A stretch of DNA of 64,000 nucleotides from Pseudomonas violetae (GTDB lineage: Bacteria > Pseudomonadota > Gammaproteobacteria > Pseudomonadales > Pseudomonadaceae), in the NCBI RefSeq assembly GCF_023072615.1, contig NZ_JAKNRW010000003.1:310001-374000 (forward strand), read 5' to 3'. Under the pieces are notes generated by a model, which ran no database searches, was not told where the DNA came from, and saw only the letters and a program-made list of their open reading frames with translations. The first letter of the stretch is position 1, and every line of letters begins with the position of its first letter. The translations under genes and the position numbers were made by a program. Shown here piece by piece: positions 34,578 through 43,155 of the stretch.

Positions 34578-35516
34578 ATGACCGTTGTTCCTGACATGGC
34601 ATTGTGGACGGGGCGCATTGACGACGCCGAAGGGCAAGGCGCGCTGCGCTGGCACCAATGGATCAAACCCTTTGCGCAAAACCAGCCTGCGGGTGTCGCA
34701 CTGGTTGGTTTAGCCTGTGATGAAGGGGTCAAACGCAACCAGGGCCGCACCGGTGCACGCCAAGGCCCGACAGCACTGCGCAAGGCTTTGGCCAACCTGG
34801 CGTGGCACGGCCACCGGCCGCTGTATGACGCGGGCGATGTGGGTTGTATCGACAGCAACCTCGAAGGCGCACAGCAGAGCTACGCCCACCACGTCAGCGA
34901 GTTGCTCGATCAGGGGCATTTACCGCTGGGGCTGGGTGGTGGCCATGAAATCGCTTTTGCAAGTTTTAGCGGTCTGGCCGATCACTTGCGCAAACGCACG
35001 ACGACGCCCCGTATCGGTGTACTTAATTTCGACGCGCATTTTGACTTGCGCCATGCCGAACAAAGCAGTTCAGGCACCCCTTTTCGCCAGATCGCCGAGT
35101 ATTGCCAGCGCGCTGAAATGCCCTTCACTTATGGCTGCCTGGGTGTTAGTCAGCTCAACAATACTCAGGCACTGTTCGAGCAGGCGCAGCGGCTGAATGT
35201 GCGTTTTCGCCTCGACCGTGAAATGCACAGCTGGGACGTCAGCGCTTGCGAAACATTCATCGATGATTTTTTGCAAGACGTCGATTACCTCTACATGACC
35301 ATTTGCCTCGATGTGCTGCCCGCTAGCCAGGCGCCCGGCGTCAGTGCGCCGTCTGCCCATGGCGTGGACATGCAAATCGTTGAGCATCTGGCGCGCTATG
35401 CCAAGGCCAGCGGTAAATTGCGCATGGCCGACATCGCCGAACTCAACCCCGGCCTTGATATCGAAAACCGAACCGCCCGCATTGGCGCGCGTCTGCTCGC
35501 TAGCCTGATTGATTAA
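34578..35516 (+). CDS. hutG: Formimidoylglutamase-like ureohydrolase (HutG)
   Basis: The product is 312 aa of the arginase fold. Metal-site motifs visible are [12 protein letters not shown] near 120, [12 protein letters not shown] near 150 and [18 protein letters not shown] near 240. In the last, the first Asp of the usual SxDxD pair is Cys. [17 protein letters not shown] and GVSAPSAHG fit HutG. It splits N-formiminoglutamate to glutamate and formamide in histidine degradation. No other hut gene is near; instead IclR and gltS flank it, suggesting a separate uptake-and-hydrolysis unit. Other guanidino substrates are possible. Confidence 0.8.
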   Translation: MTVVPDMALWTGRIDDAEGQGALRWHQWIKPFAQNQPAGVALVGLACDEGVKRNQGRTGARQGPTALRKALANLAWHGHRPLYDAGDVGCIDSNLEGAQQSYAHHVSELLDQGHLPLGLGGGHEIAFASFSGLADHLRKRTTTPRIGVLNFDAHFDLRHAEQSSSGTPFRQIAEYCQRAEMPFTYGCLGVSQLNNTQALFEQAQRLNVRFRLDREMHSWDVSACETFIDDFLQDVDYLYMTICLDVLPASQAPGVSAPSAHGVDMQIVEHLARYAKASGKLRMADIAELNPGLDIENRTARIGARLLASLID

Positions 35517-35573
35517 GTTTTCCGAAAATCCCTGAAACCGCTTGTTGAATCATAAGAAAAAGAGAAATTCGCC

Positions 35574-36782
35574 ATGCTGACATTCGAACTGGATGCGCTG
35601 AGTACCCTCGCTCTCGCATTACTCCTGCTGGGCCTGGGAGCTCAACTGAAAAAACGCAGTTACTGGCTGCGCCAACTGTGTGTTCCCGCACCGGTGATTG
35701 GCGGCTTTGGTTTTGCCCTGCTGATCTGGCTGCTACGCAGCCAACAGTGGCTGAATCTGACCCTCGACACCAGCTTGCAAACCCCGTTGATGGTGGCGTT
35801 CTTTACCACTGTCGGTTTGGGCGGCAGCCTGGGCTTGCTGCGTAAAGGCGGCAAGTTGCTGTTTATCTACCTGGGGGCGTGCTGGGGCTTGGCGCTGGTG
35901 CAGAACGTAGTCGGTGTCAGCGTTGCCAAACTGTTGGGTATTGATCCGTTACTGGGGATCATGGCCGGTGCGGTGTCACTGGAAGGCGGTTTTGGTGCGG
36001 CGGCGGCTTTCGGCCCGATTGCTGAAAACCTCGGTGCCGTCGGCGCGACTACTGCGGCGCTGGCGGCCGCGACCTTTGGCATGGTGGCGGGCGGTTTATT
36101 GGGTAGCCCACTGGCGCGCTGGTTGATTGAGCGCAACAACCTCACGGTTAAAGCGGAAGCGGTGGGCAGCCTCAAGGCGTTTGAAGAGGTGGTCCACACC
36201 CCGCCTGCCGCGCTGGATGCACCGACCCTGTTGCGCTTGTTGACCTGCATCGTGGTGATCATGGTGCTGGGTTTCTGGCTGGGCGCCAGCTTGCAACAGC
36301 ACTTGGGCATCGTGTTGCCGAGCTATGTGGGCGCGATGTTTGTGGCGATTATCTTGCGCAACCTCAATGACCGCAGCCAGGCGATCGAGATGCCGGACCA
36401 TGCTGTCAGCACCATTGGGGACGTGTGTTTGGGCATGTTTCTGACCATGGCAATGATGAGCCTTAAGTTCTGGGAGCTGGAAAAGCTGGGATTGCCGCTG
36501 CTGGTGATCCTGGTGGTGCAAGTGCTGATCATGATTTTGCTGTGCGTGTTCGTTATGTTCCGCCTGTTTGGCCGTAACTACGACGCTGCCGTCCTGTGCG
36601 CCGGCTTCATGGGGCACGGGCTGGGCGCTACACCCAACGCTGTGGCCAACATGGGTGCCATCTGTGACCACTACAAAGTGTTCTCGTACAAAGCCTTCAT
36701 CATCGTGCCGTTATGCGGCGCCGTGCTGATCGACATTGTGGCCATCCCGATGATCACTTGGTTTATCAACGCGTTCAGCTAG
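35574..36782 (+). CDS. gltS: Sodium/glutamate symporter GltS
   Basis: The product is 402 aa with ten or more membrane helices in two inverted halves. Each half carries a GltS signature: GGSLGLLRKGG and LEGGFGAAAAFGPIAENLG in the first, and LCAGFMGHGLGATPNAVANM near 345 in the second. It imports glutamate with Na+, or an analogue. The start at 35574 has AAAGAGAAA ahead. It lies 57 nt after hutG in the same direction, so product and transporter genes are linked. Confidence 0.93.
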   Translation: MLTFELDALSTLALALLLLGLGAQLKKRSYWLRQLCVPAPVIGGFGFALLIWLLRSQQWLNLTLDTSLQTPLMVAFFTTVGLGGSLGLLRKGGKLLFIYLGACWGLALVQNVVGVSVAKLLGIDPLLGIMAGAVSLEGGFGAAAAFGPIAENLGAVGATTAALAAATFGMVAGGLLGSPLARWLIERNNLTVKAEAVGSLKAFEEVVHTPPAALDAPTLLRLLTCIVVIMVLGFWLGASLQQHLGIVLPSYVGAMFVAIILRNLNDRSQAIEMPDHAVSTIGDVCLGMFLTMAMMSLKFWELEKLGLPLLVILVVQVLIMILLCVFVMFRLFGRNYDAAVLCAGFMGHGLGATPNAVANMGAICDHYKVFSYKAFIIVPLCGAVLIDIVAIPMITWFINAFS

Positions 36783-36814
36783 GGGGCGGTCTCATTTGGA
36801 CCCTTGATATCCGT

Positions 36815-37085
36815 CACTTCGTCGAAGCGTTACTCTGGCTTGCTCGTACGGTCTCGCCATGGCTTGGTTTCCCGTAAACCTACGGTCAAGGCATAGAGTC
36901 CAAGTGCACTAAAGTTGCTGGGCCGGCAATGGCATTTGGGTGCAGATGATGTAAGCACTCGCTGCCGATGCAGATCTGGAGCACTTGATGGTGGATGGGA
37001 GCATCGTGCAGATTAATCAGCACGGTGCGACCAAAAACAGCCGAGGACATTTAAGTCACGGGCAAGTCCCGGAGGGTGACTGAGC
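36815..37085 (+). pseudogene. IS5-type transposase remnant
   Basis: One frame reads HFVEALLWLARTVSPWL from about 36816, then breaks with a stop. Near 36965 another segment reads ADLEHLMVDGSIVQINQHGA and continues TKNSRGHLSHGQV. Both match conserved blocks of IS5-family transposases (the 'WxLRTGxPWRDL' and 'LMVDGTIVRxHQH' regions). The interior is deleted and no terminal inverted repeats are evident, so it is a dead relic marking a rearranged junction between gltS and the Hcp cassette. Confidence 0.7.
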
Positions 37086-37201
37086 ACCAATCGACGGTCG
37101 ATGAGGGTATTTCCACTTGGCCTATGCCGAATAACCTGAGCACTACATGGTGCATTGGGCGCGCCACTCGTAGCGGTGCTGAGGGTAAAGAAACATGATC
37201 G

Positions 37202-37351
37202 CTACAAAGCTTGATGAAGTGGAGTTACATCCGCACATGCAATCGCTCCTGCGCCTCCCGTGAGGATGCCGAAGACGGCAGTGTAACCAATTACTGCTGC
37301 AGTTCCGACTGCCGTTCTCCTCTTGGCTCCACCAGCCAAGCCGCCAACAAT
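37202..37351 (-). pseudogene. Relic of a glycine-zipper effector tail
   Basis: Open for 49 codons after a TAA, this minus-strand frame reads IVGGLAGGAKRRTAVGTAAV, then IGYTAVFGILTGGAGAIACA and ends at TAG. The Gly/Ala-spaced hydrophobic pattern is like the C-terminal tail of the intact glycine-zipper protein at 37917-38891. It has no start or body, so it looks like the 3' end left from an earlier effector gene. The 209 nt between it and the putative immunity gene hold no supported gene. Confidence 0.45.
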
Positions 37352-37560
37352 TTACTTCTCTCGACGCACTCCAATTTTTTACACAGGGCTTCGCATCCAG
37401 TGTCTGTGGATATGACGGAAAGTTGTGTAGGTCAGTTTGCGGTCTTCAATAATGTGTTGATTGTCATAATTAGTCATGCGATGTTTTCGGTTTCATACTT
37501 GCATTGGGTTCTAGGTGTCGAGAAATATGTTGGGGAAGGTGGTGTGCTTTACGCAAATGT

Positions 37561-37920
37561 TTACCAATAAGGGAACGAAAAAAAAGCGAAGGAAAATATC
37601 GTGCTGACGATCCACGGCATCATAAGCTTGGTTCTCAAGCCGGTCGGCATCATCGACAGCTCATGTGCATCTATCATTCCGCGTCTCTCAAAGAAATCAG
37701 GTGCTAGAAACATCAGAACAATCGAACCGTTTCTAGGGATTTTGCCAAATACTCCAAAGCTTCCAAGAGCTTTTAGATTGTTCTCTACAAATGTGCTTTT
37801 CTTTAAGTGACTTTCTGCAAGTTCAGTTAGTCTGTGGGCGGAGACGATGAGCCAGATTACTGACGATATTTGTACAACCATTATAAATATCGCAGCGATA
37901 ACCAACGTTAAGCTGCTCAT
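37561..37920 (-). CDS. Putative immunity protein, two membrane helices
   Basis: The product is 119 aa. An N-terminal membrane helix (LTLVIAAIFIMVVQISSVIW) and a C-terminal one (MMPWIVSTIFSFAFFSFPYW) enclose a soluble segment of about 70 aa. Its ATG overlaps the stop of the glycine-zipper gene (ATGA), so the two are co-translated. The position after an Hcp-linked effector and the membrane location suit an immunity protein against a membrane-acting toxin. No family is recognised by name; the role is inference. Confidence 0.6.
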   Translation of the reverse strand: MSSLTLVIAAIFIMVVQISSVIWLIVSAHRLTELAESHLKKSTFVENNLKALGSFGVFGKIPRNGSIVLMFLAPDFFERRGMIDAHELSMMPTGLRTKLMMPWIVSTIFSFAFFSFPYW

Positions 37921-38891
37921 GGGGAGTACTCATATATAACATCACCGATAGACTCCCCAGCCCGGGAACCGTATTCGCCTCCTGCCCATCCTCCTAAACC
38001 TCCTCCGACCAACGTGCAGGCGAAAACGCTACCCCCAGCCGTGACTGGACTAAAAGCAACCGCGCATGCAGTAATAGCAACTGTAGCTCCGATTGAGCCA
38101 CCAAATATTCCGCCAGCTATGCCGACCGCCAATTTACCACCCTCCGTGTATTTGGCCTTTCGGCACTCTTGTTCCCGACCGCTGGAGCACGCTGTGTAGA
38201 TGGAGGTCCCAGCCGCTGCGACGTTTAACCCAACCCCCAAGTAGGTGCCTCTTCTTATCAGGCTCGAAGCCTTAGCCACACCGTTGATGGTGTCTGCGTA
38301 ACCAGTGATGATCCCCTTATGTAAAAAACTCTTGGTCGAGATCCCAAGCACGTTCTTGATTGGACCTTGATTGCGCATGCCTGAACCATGGCCAGCAAAG
38401 CTTTTCAATTGGCTTTCAAGCTTGTTGAACAGCATTTTGCGCTTTGAGTAAAAGGCATCTCTGCTCTGGCTAGTGCCACTCCTCAAGTGTTCGTTATGCG
38501 CTGCTTCAATATCGAGCAGAGTGCTCTTGATGCCCTCAAGGTGTTTGCTCCAGGCATCACCCACTGAACCTATGCCGAGTGCGGTATAGCCGAGCATTTT
38601 TGTTAAAAACTCATGATTCTCGACCAGAAAGCCATCGCTTTGCATTCCGTTCGTCATCAACGCGATATGGACGTCAGAAGCTTTACGCATATAAAAGGCT
38701 TCTTCAGCCGTACAAGAGGGGGTCGAGTTATCCCCGACAATCACAAGCTCACCCGGCAATACCACGGTGTTAACGATGTGCGCGTTCAAAATGTCGAACT
38801 TTACGCGTGTATTTTTACCAAGCTGTAGATTCGATTTCAAATACGAATAGGGCTGTACTCTTGGATTAATGAAGCTGTATACCTCAGACAT
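37917..38891 (-). CDS. Hcp-linked putative pore-forming effector with glycine zippers
   Basis: The product is 324 aa. The N-terminal part (1-100) is soluble with FDILNAHIVNTVVLPGELVI, and the middle (100-195) is helical and polar. The last 110 residues are membrane-active in character, with GxxxG series such as AVGIAGGIFGGSIGATVAI and LVGGGLGGWAGGEYGSRAGE. Small type VI effectors with glycine zippers (Tse4 of P. aeruginosa is the known case) form inner-membrane pores. It is encoded 11 nt after hcp and overlaps the putative immunity gene. The toxic function is inferred. Confidence 0.6.
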   Translation of the reverse strand: MSEVYSFINPRVQPYSYLKSNLQLGKNTRVKFDILNAHIVNTVVLPGELVIVGDNSTPSCTAEEAFYMRKASDVHIALMTNGMQSDGFLVENHEFLTKMLGYTALGIGSVGDAWSKHLEGIKSTLLDIEAAHNEHLRSGTSQSRDAFYSKRKMLFNKLESQLKSFAGHGSGMRNQGPIKNVLGISTKSFLHKGIITGYADTINGVAKASSLIRRGTYLGVGLNVAAAGTSIYTACSSGREQECRKAKYTEGGKLAVGIAGGIFGGSIGATVAITACAVAFSPVTAGGSVFACTLVGGGLGGWAGGEYGSRAGESIGDVIYEYSP

Positions 38892-38902
38892 AAATATAAG
38901 CC

Positions 38903-39391
38903 TCAGGAATATTTTTTGTTGTTGATTCGGTCCCAGCCACCCGCGACGTTACCTCCGCCGGCGCCATCGGCCCGTTTTTGCTGAGTATAAGTTGTTTTGA
39001 TACGCCCATAGTTCAAGCTGATCGTTTCGGTTGGCACGCCATCATTCGCAACTTGCGAGTAATTTGAAATAATCACTTCTTCTAGTGTGATCTCAAAATA
39101 TTTTAATTTGTCTCCGCCCGCCCTGTGTAAGGACAAAACTACTTCTTTCAGGTGCTCGCCTGCACAGCTGGCTTCAATCAGCTTGCAGCTGGATTTGTCC
39201 AGAAGCTTGGTAATGGTTAAATCGGTGACAGTCGTTCGACCTGAGGAAGCTCCTCCTGCAGAGCTTGCGGTGGCCGAAGTGCTCTGATGGGTGCCAAAGC
39301 TGTAACCTGTCGTTTCTATCCAGTCCTTGTGCTGCTCATCCAGAGCTTCACCGGGAATCCCCTCTATCTTGAGGTACGCGTCGAATGCCAT
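38903..39391 (-). CDS. hcp: Type VI secretion Hcp protein
   Basis: The product is 162 aa, the Hcp tube-protein length. Hallmarks are MAFDAYLKIEGIPGEALDE at the start, TDLTITKLLDKSSCKLIEA in the middle and NYGRIKTTYTQQKRADGAGG near the end. Hcp hexamers build the inner tube and hold small effectors in their lumen. No other T6SS structural gene is nearby, so this is an orphan hcp cassette serving an apparatus elsewhere. AAGGACG precedes the ATG, and a perfect 9-bp inverted repeat lies upstream. Confidence 0.95.
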   Translation of the reverse strand: MAFDAYLKIEGIPGEALDEQHKDWIETTGYSFGTHQSTSATASSAGGASSGRTTVTDLTITKLLDKSSCKLIEASCAGEHLKEVVLSLHRAGGDKLKYFEITLEEVIISNYSQVANDGVPTETISLNYGRIKTTYTQQKRADGAGGGNVAGGWDRINNKKYS

Positions 39392-39433
39392 TTACTTTCG
39401 TCCTTGTTGTTATAGTTATTTCAAATTGAATCA

Positions 39434-39465
39434 TTAAGATCTCGTAGGGTTCTCGCAGATCTTAA
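39434..39465. promoter_or_regulatory. 9-bp inverted repeat upstream of hcp
   Basis: TTAAGATCT (39434-39442) and AGATCTTAA (39457-39465) are perfect arms with a 14-nt spacer, 43-74 nt before the hcp ATG on the minus strand. It has no T-run, so it is a likely operator rather than a terminator. Confidence 0.5.
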
Positions 39466-39539
39466 GCGTTAAATTACCGTCCGCCAGTAGCTCGAAAAAA
39501 TCAGGAAGTGACTGTAGGAAAAATTCCCCGGCCTCCATT

Positions 39540-39572
39540 AAAAAAGCCCCAAAGCTAATCAAACTCCGAGGC
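39540..39572 (-). terminator. Intrinsic terminator after XRE-cupin gene
   Basis: Read on the minus strand, GCCTCGGAG and CTTTGGGGC pair (with G-U pairs) around a 9-nt loop, followed by TTTTTT. It lies 22 nt after the regulator's stop and separates it from hcp. Confidence 0.7.
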
Positions 39573-39593
39573 CTCTTCATCTCAAACATCCCA

Positions 39594-40181
39594 TCAAAAC
39601 GTAGGCGGCGTAATCACCCAAATCACCACCGCATCCACCTCCCCAGGATTGCCATACCGATGTGGCTCCTGACTCGAAAAACTGAAACTATCCCCCTCAC
39701 TCAGCTGGAAATACCGCTCCCCAACCCACAGCTCAAAACTCCCCGACAGCAAATACCCGGCTTCTTCCCCCTCATGGCTATAACTCTGCTGGCTATAAGT
39801 ACCAGGCGGAAACCGTGAGTGCAGCATCTCCAATTGCCGATTCGGCTGCGGGGTCAGCAGTTGGTCGACGATTCCATCTTCGTAATGCACGCTCATCCGC
39901 GTGTTTTTGCGCACCACCACACCCTGGTCTTCCGGGGCGGTGTTGGCCTCGCTGGCGAAGAACCACTGGATGGTCACGCCCAGGCTGCGGGCGATGTTGA
40001 AGAGGGCGGGGATGGAAGGGTAGGCGAGGTTGCGTTCGAGCTGGCTGATGTAGCCGGCGGTGAGCTCGCTCATGCTTGCCAGTTCGGCCAGGGTCATGCC
40101 TCGGCGTTTGCGCAGGCCGCGGATTCGGGTGCCGAGGAAGTGCGGCTCTGCTGCGGCGCTGTCTTTACTGCCGTTGCTCAT
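39594..40181 (-). CDS. XRE-cupin transcriptional regulator
   Basis: The product is 195 aa. A helix-turn-helix at residues 17-72 (IRGLRKRRGMTLAELASMSE, AGYISQLERNLAYPS) is followed by a cupin sensor domain at about 115-190 with GTYSQQSYSHEGEEAGYLLS and EGDSFSFSSQEPHRYGN. This PuuR-like class controls catabolic genes for small amines or betaines. It is co-directional with the flavin oxidoreductase (49-nt gap) and likely regulates it. The ligand is unknown. Confidence 0.88.
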   Translation of the reverse strand: MSNGSKDSAAAEPHFLGTRIRGLRKRRGMTLAELASMSELTAGYISQLERNLAYPSIPALFNIARSLGVTIQWFFASEANTAPEDQGVVVRKNTRMSVHYEDGIVDQLLTPQPNRQLEMLHSRFPPGTYSQQSYSHEGEEAGYLLSGSFELWVGERYFQLSEGDSFSFSSQEPHRYGNPGEVDAVVIWVITPPTF

Positions 40182-40230
40182 GCGTGCTCCAGGCCGGGGT
40201 TTGGGTGAAAACCCCGGAGTATAAACAGGC

Positions 40231-42192
40231 TCAAAGCGCCCAGGCGACTTTCAAGCCTTCGTAGATGGCCTCTTCGGCAGTGCGCGGCGCGAGGCAGTCG
40301 CCGATCCGGCGAAACTCCACCAGGCCTTGCAGTTCTGCGCCCAGGGTGTCGACCGGTTGATGGCCCTGGCACAGCACCAGCGTGTCGATATTTTCCAGCA
40401 GCATCGGTTCACCGCTGGCGGTGTGTTGCAGGTAGACGGTGTTGTCATCGCAGCCGTAGAGGCGGGCGTAGGGGGTGATGGGGATGCCCAGTTTGTGCAG
40501 TTCGCCGGCCAGTTGGTCGCGCACGTACAGCGGCAGGGTTTCCCCGCAATGGGTGCCGTTGACTGCCAGGTGCACCTGATGCCCGGCGCGCACCAGGCGC
40601 TCGGCAATGCCGGGGCCGATCCAGTCGCAGCGCCAGTCGACCACGACCACCGAACGACCGATCTGCACTTCCTCGCGCAGCACTTGCCAGGCATCCACCA
40701 CCTGCAGTTCGCCGCCGCGCTCGAAGGTTGGCCAATAGGGTTCTGCCCCTGTGGCGACGATCACCAGGTCGGGGCGCTCGCGCTCCACCAGGGCGCGATC
40801 GACCCGGGTGTTGCGCACCACCCGCACACCCGCCAGTTCCATTTCCCGTTGCAGGTTGGTGCTGGCCCCACCGAATTCGCTGCGTCGCGGTAACAACTGC
40901 GCCAGCAGCACCTGGCCGCCGAGTTGCGCGGCGGCTTCATAGAGGGTGACCTCGTGCCCGCGCTGGGCGGCTACCGCAGCGGCTTTCATGCCGGCTGGGC
41001 CGCCGCCGGCGATCATGATGCGCTTGCGTTGGCCGGCGGGTTGGCGATGACTGAAGATCAGCTCGCGTCCGGTTTCCGGGTGCTGGATGCAAGAGATCGG
41101 CAAGCCTTTGTGGAAGTGGCCGATGCACGCCTGGTTGCAGGCGATGCAGGCGCGCACGTCTTCGACGTGGCCGGTGTCGGTCTTGTTGGGCATTTGCGGA
41201 TCGCAGATCAGCGCGCGGGTCATGCCGCAGACATCGGCTTGACCACGTGCCAGTATCAGCTCGGCTTCCTGGGGCTGGTTGATACGCCCGGTGACGAACA
41301 GCGGGATCGACAGCCCGGCCTTGAAGGTTCCAGCTTCCTTGGCCAGGTAGGCCGCTTCGATCGCCATGGGCGGCACGATGTGCACGGCACCGCCCAGGGA
41401 TGCAGAAGTACCGGCCACGATGTGCACGTAATCCAGGCTGGCTTGCAATGCCTGCACGGCGAGCAGCGATTCGCCCTCGGTGAGTCCTTGCGGGTCGCGC
41501 TCGTCAGCGGAAATGCGCAGGCCGATGATGAAGTTGTCATCGGTGCTCGCCCGCACGGCCGCGATGATTTCCCGCAGGAAACGCAGGCGCTCCTCGAGCT
41601 CGCCGTTATAGCCATCAGTTCGGCGGTTGACTCGCGGATTGATGAACTGCGCGGGCAGATAACCGTGACTGGCGACCACCTCCACGCCATCGATCCCGGC
41701 TTGAAACAGGCGCTGGGCCGCTGCCGCGTAACCGGCGACAATCTCGTCGATCATGCCTTGATCCAGCGCCCGAGGCATCACCCGAAACCGCTCGTTGGGC
41801 ACCGCCGAAGCTGAATAGGCGACCGCCAACAGCCCGTCGCTGGACTCCATGATTTCCCGCCCCGGATGGAAAATCTGCGACAGCACCACCGTGCCGTGTG
41901 CATGGCAGGTTTGTGCGAGCTTGCGATAGCCCTCGATGCAGGCGTCGTCGGTGGCCATCAATACGTGAGAGGTGTAACGCGCACTGTCGTGCACGCCCGC
42001 TACCTGCAACACGATTAACCCGGCACCACCTGCCGCACGCGCCTGGTGATAGGCGATCAATTGATCGTTGACCAGATTGTCGGTGGGCATCGAGGTGTCG
42101 TGGCCGCTGGACATGATACGGTTTTTCAGGCGTTTGCCGCGTAGCTGCAAGGGTTCGAACAGGTGCGCGAAAGCGTGGTGCGAGGTGCTCAT
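40231..42192 (-). CDS. FMN/FAD Fe-S oxidoreductase (2,4-dienoyl-CoA reductase/TMADH-type)
   Basis: The product is 653 aa. The N-terminal old-yellow-enzyme barrel (1-340) has LFEPLQLRGKRLKNRIMSSG and GIDGVEVVASHGYLPAQFIN. A 4Fe-4S motif follows in CIACNQACIGHFHKGLPISC near 345-365, then an FAD-binding half with MIAGGGPAGMKAAAVAAQRG. Relatives demethylate N-methylated amino acids such as methylproline, stachydrine or dimethylglycine (DgcA type), or reduce dienoyl-CoA. The XRE-cupin neighbour and nearby BetI-like gene favour an N-methylated substrate, but this is inference. Confidence 0.82.
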   Translation of the reverse strand: MSTSHHAFAHLFEPLQLRGKRLKNRIMSSGHDTSMPTDNLVNDQLIAYHQARAAGGAGLIVLQVAGVHDSARYTSHVLMATDDACIEGYRKLAQTCHAHGTVVLSQIFHPGREIMESSDGLLAVAYSASAVPNERFRVMPRALDQGMIDEIVAGYAAAAQRLFQAGIDGVEVVASHGYLPAQFINPRVNRRTDGYNGELEERLRFLREIIAAVRASTDDNFIIGLRISADERDPQGLTEGESLLAVQALQASLDYVHIVAGTSASLGGAVHIVPPMAIEAAYLAKEAGTFKAGLSIPLFVTGRINQPQEAELILARGQADVCGMTRALICDPQMPNKTDTGHVEDVRACIACNQACIGHFHKGLPISCIQHPETGRELIFSHRQPAGQRKRIMIAGGGPAGMKAAAVAAQRGHEVTLYEAAAQLGGQVLLAQLLPRRSEFGGASTNLQREMELAGVRVVRNTRVDRALVERERPDLVIVATGAEPYWPTFERGGELQVVDAWQVLREEVQIGRSVVVVDWRCDWIGPGIAERLVRAGHQVHLAVNGTHCGETLPLYVRDQLAGELHKLGIPITPYARLYGCDDNTVYLQHTASGEPMLLENIDTLVLCQGHQPVDTLGAELQGLVEFRRIGDCLAPRTAEEAIYEGLKVAWAL

Positions 42193-42415
42193 GGTGGGGC
42201 TACTCCAAGCAGGCTGAAGCCGTTTTTGGCTTTATTATTTATCCATAAGAATTTACCATCAGTAAAAAATCAACACATTTATTTACTTGCCCCTGACTAT
42301 GGCGCCGGTAGAAGCCGCGCGACATCTGGAGTCGGCGAGGGTAGTTGCTGTACAGTCGTTCAGCTCTTTAATCGCTCGTACAGGGCTTAACCCTCGCCTC
42401 CAGGAAGGTCGTGCA

Positions 42416-43063
42416 ATGACTCAGGAAGTCCGATTCTCCAGAATGGCGCCGGAACTGCGCAAAACCAATCTCATCGAGGCCACGCTCGTGTGCCTGCAGC
42501 GCCATGGCTTCCAGGGTGCCTCGATCCGCAAGATTTCCGCTGAGGCCGGTGTGTCGGTCGGGCTGATCAGCCACCACTACTCCGGCAAGGACGAGTTGGT
42601 CGCCGAAGCCTATCTGGCGGTGACTGGCCGCGTCATGTCGCTGTTGCGTGCAGCCATGGAACAGGCGGCGCCTAATGCACGTGAACGCTTGTCGGCTTTT
42701 TTTCGCGGCTCGTTTTCCGCCGAGTTGCTCGATCCGCAACTGCTCGATGCCTGGCTGGCGTTCTGGGGCGCGGTCAAGACGGCAGAGGCGATCAACCTCG
42801 CCCACGAACAGTCCTACGGCGAGTACCGCGCCATCCTGCGCAAGGTGCTCAACGAGTTGGCGGAGGAAGAGGGCTGGCAACATTTCGACTCCGACCTGGC
42901 CGCTATCAGCCTCAGCGCCTTGCTCGATGGCTTGTGGCTGGAATCGGGCCTCAACCCGGGTACCTTCACCCCGGAGCAGGGTATGCAGATCTGCGAAGCC
43001 TGGGTCGACGGTTTGCAGGCCGGCGGTCGGCAGCGCTTCACTGTGCAGACGACGGGCTGTTGA
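42416..43063 (+). CDS. TetR/BetI-family transcriptional regulator
   Basis: The product is 215 aa. N-terminal HTH: LIEATLVCLQRHGFQGASIR, KISAEAGVSVGLISHHYSGK. The C-terminal domain contains LLDAWLAFWGAVKTAEAINL and LAAISLSALLDGLWLESGLN, both typical of BetI-like repressors of choline or polyamine-type genes. I chose ATG 42416 with CAGGAAGG upstream. It is divergent from the flavin oxidoreductase across 223 nt and upstream of aruR; it could regulate either side. Confidence 0.85.
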   Translation: MTQEVRFSRMAPELRKTNLIEATLVCLQRHGFQGASIRKISAEAGVSVGLISHHYSGKDELVAEAYLAVTGRVMSLLRAAMEQAAPNARERLSAFFRGSFSAELLDPQLLDAWLAFWGAVKTAEAINLAHEQSYGEYRAILRKVLNELAEEEGWQHFDSDLAAISLSALLDGLWLESGLNPGTFTPEQGMQICEAWVDGLQAGGRQRFTVQTTGC

Positions 43064-43155
43064 TCGATCGTTCAGTAGTGGCTACTCTCTGCCGTCAGTG
43101 GTCAACAAAACTCTAATAAGAAACACGCCTTCGGGCATACGCGGGACACCTAGCG

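Noticed and set aside
37211..37570. Plus-strand ORF of 119 codons before the Hcp cassette
   Set aside because: The sequence makes no sense as a protein family. The minus strand of the same stretch shows a better glycine-zipper relic, and the ORF lacks a ribosome site.
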